From an uncultured Clostridia bacterium (GTDB lineage Bacteria > Bacillota > Clostridia > Christensenellales > UBA3700): a DNA stretch of 14,287 nt. The position numbers and the translations under genes are program-made. Below are positions 13,057 through 14,287 of the stretch, one piece after another (position 1 is the stretch's first letter; every line of letters starts with the position of its first letter). Under the pieces are notes generated by a model that ran no database searches, was not told where the DNA came from, and saw only the letters and a program-made list of their open reading frames with translations. The stretch is from contig CAMOQV010000024.1 in the NCBI GenBank assembly GCA_946623205.1, positions 1 to 14,287 of the forward strand. Reading direction: 5' to 3'.

Positions 13057-14287
13057 TTAAGAGAAAAACGCGCGCTTTTTAGATAGGATATCCTCTTTTC
13101 TCTCTAAATACACTTGAATTCCCTTAGCTTCTGGTAATCTTTCTAACCTATTCTCATCTATAAATATACGCTTAGATATAGCGCCTGCACCATTTGCAAT
13201 AATAGATGTGGTTTCTTCCATAATGTCCACGTTATATATGCAAGCTTTTCCTTCTTTGCAATATCCTACATTTTCTAAGTTCCCAGATACATGCTTTTGT
13301 TTGTACATATAATATGGCATATATCCAGCCTTCATTACAGCCTCTCTAGCATAATCTACCATCAAAGATGGTAAATTAATTGAAGCATTATCATAATTCT
13401 CTTCGTGAAGCTTAGAACCGCGCTTAAGCGCAAGCGTATGTATCGTTATATTTTCTGGATTTAATTTAATAGCTTCATCTACAGAATATTTAAAATCTTC
13501 AAGACTTTCACCTGGCAACATAGCAATTAGATCCATATTGATATCAAACGGATATTCTCTTGCCATTCTATATACGTCGTAAACCTCTTGAATAGAATGA
13601 CTTCTTCCGATTAAATCTAGCGTTTTTTGATTAAACGACTGTGGATTTATAGAAATACGCGTAACGTGCGCTTTCTTCATAATATCTAATTTAGACTTTG
13701 ATATAGTATCTGGTCGTCCAGCTTCAATCGTATATTCATTTGCCCCAAATGCCTCAAAATTAGCAGCTAATGCTATTTTTTCAAAGTTTTCATCATCTAT
13801 TGATGTTGGTGTTCCGCCGCCAATATATACGCTTTTTACCGTTAATTTATTATCTTTTATAATCTGTTTCGTTAACTCGATCTCTTCTAGTACTTGATTT
13901 GTATATGGACAAATTAGGGATTTAACATATCTCAACTCTGCAGACAAGAATGAACAATACGAACATCTTGTAACGCATATTGGAATATTCACAAACACGT
14001 CAACTGTACTTTCATCCTTTAAATAGATCCCTTCTTGATTTTTGCAAATAAGCTTAATTAAATTTAGTTTTTCATCTGAGCAATACAATGTCTCTTTGAA
14101 ATATTTATCTACATCAATCTTCCCATCAAGGTCATGATAAAGCTTCGTTGGACGGATGCCAGTTAATGATCCATAAGGCAAATTTACTTGAAGTTTATCT
14201 GATAGCACTTTATACAAGAAAGCCTTCGAATGTCTCTTTTTTAGCGAGTTTATGACTAAAAGGGGATTATTTACTTCTAAATTAAAG
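13057..14287 (-). CDS. hemZ: HemZ-type coproporphyrinogen III oxidase-like radical-SAM protein, N-terminus cut by window edge
   Basis: HemZ belongs to the HemN/HemW group of oxygen-independent coproporphyrinogen oxidase-like radical-SAM proteins and is found in Bacillota. The frame stays open to the right edge, giving 409 visible residues, so the TTG at 14217 is not the true start. The upstream part reads EVNNPLLVINSLKKRH, leading into LPYGSLTGIRPTKL, a block I associate with HemZ. The iron-sulfur motif is CVTRCSYCSF (visible residues 104-113), with Phe after the third Cys in place of the extra Cys of HemN/HemW. GGGTPTS follows. Near the end come GNLENVGYCK and EETTSIIANGAGAISK, which fit HemZ better than HemW. 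Full HemZ is about 480-500 residues, so some 70-90 are missing. Heme-path activity versus another role is not proven for this family member. Confidence 0.9.
   Translation of the reverse strand, partial: FNLEVNNPLLVINSLKKRHSKAFLYKVLSDKLQVNLPYGSLTGIRPTKLYHDLDGKIDVDKYFKETLYCSDEKLNLIKLICKNQEGIYLKDESTVDVFVNIPICVTRCSYCSFLSAELRYVKSLICPYTNQVLEEIELTKQIIKDNKLTVKSVYIGGGTPTSIDDENFEKIALAANFEAFGANEYTIEAGRPDTISKSKLDIMKKAHVTRISINPQSFNQKTLDLIGRSHSIQEVYDVYRMAREYPFDINMDLIAMLPGESLEDFKYSVDEAIKLNPENITIHTLALKRGSKLHEENYDNASINLPSLMVDYAREAVMKAGYMPYYMYKQKHVSGNLENVGYCKEGKACIYNVDIMEETTSIIANGAGAISKRIFIDENRLERLPEAKGIQVYLERKEDILSKKRAFFS

Noticed and set aside
14215..14217. TTG as the start of the hemZ gene
   Set aside because: The frame stays open to the window edge and the upstream residues (NNPLLVINSLKKRH) look like HemZ, so the gene is cut by the edge.

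Overview
All genes in this window lie on the minus strand, so transcription runs from high to low coordinates. The DNA is AT-rich, arginine is mostly AGA, and Shine-Dalgarno sites are of the GGAGG type. HemZ, an rpsO-pnp-M16 peptidase order and an ftsK-pgsA-rimO-cinA-recA order all point to a low-GC Bacillota, most likely an uncultured member of the Clostridia. I see no mobile element, CRISPR array, rRNA or tRNA. This is core housekeeping chromosome with a few unusual architectures.

Layout in transcription order. (1) 14287-13057: C-terminal part of hemZ, running off the right edge. (2) 13022-12639: rpsO (S15) with its own extended -10 promoter, an ~85 nt leader and a strong hairpin just after its stop. 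(3) 12594-10451: pnp, preceded by a leader with competing short helices and followed by an intrinsic terminator. (4) A 340 bp AT-rich spacer ending in an extended -10 promoter. (5) 10110-9436: a six-helix membrane protein resembling the bacterial Pr6Pr / AIG1-ADTRP family. (6) 9428-8166: an M16 zinc peptidase. (7) 8121-6742: a KtrB/TrkH potassium channel subunit. (8) From an extended -10 promoter at 6704-6696, a tight five-gene unit: ftsK, pgsA, rimO, a short cinA, and recA (cut by the left edge). Spacings are 2 bp, TAATG overlap, ATGA overlap and 14 bp, which suggests translational coupling.

The most striking observation is that PgsA, the phosphatidylglycerophosphate synthase, carries a ~100-residue cytoplasmic C-terminal extension. 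Its last ~66 residues align without gaps to the gamma (winged-helix, DNA-reading) domain at the end of FtsK, the gene directly upstream: 23 of 66 identical, counted by hand. This suggests a membrane phospholipid synthase fused to an FtsK-gamma-like winged helix, probably copied from its neighbour. It raises the possibility of a link between phospholipid synthesis and the chromosome. Secondary points are a CinA lacking its N-terminal domain, a switch-like pnp leader, and an AIG1-like membrane protein inserted next to pnp.
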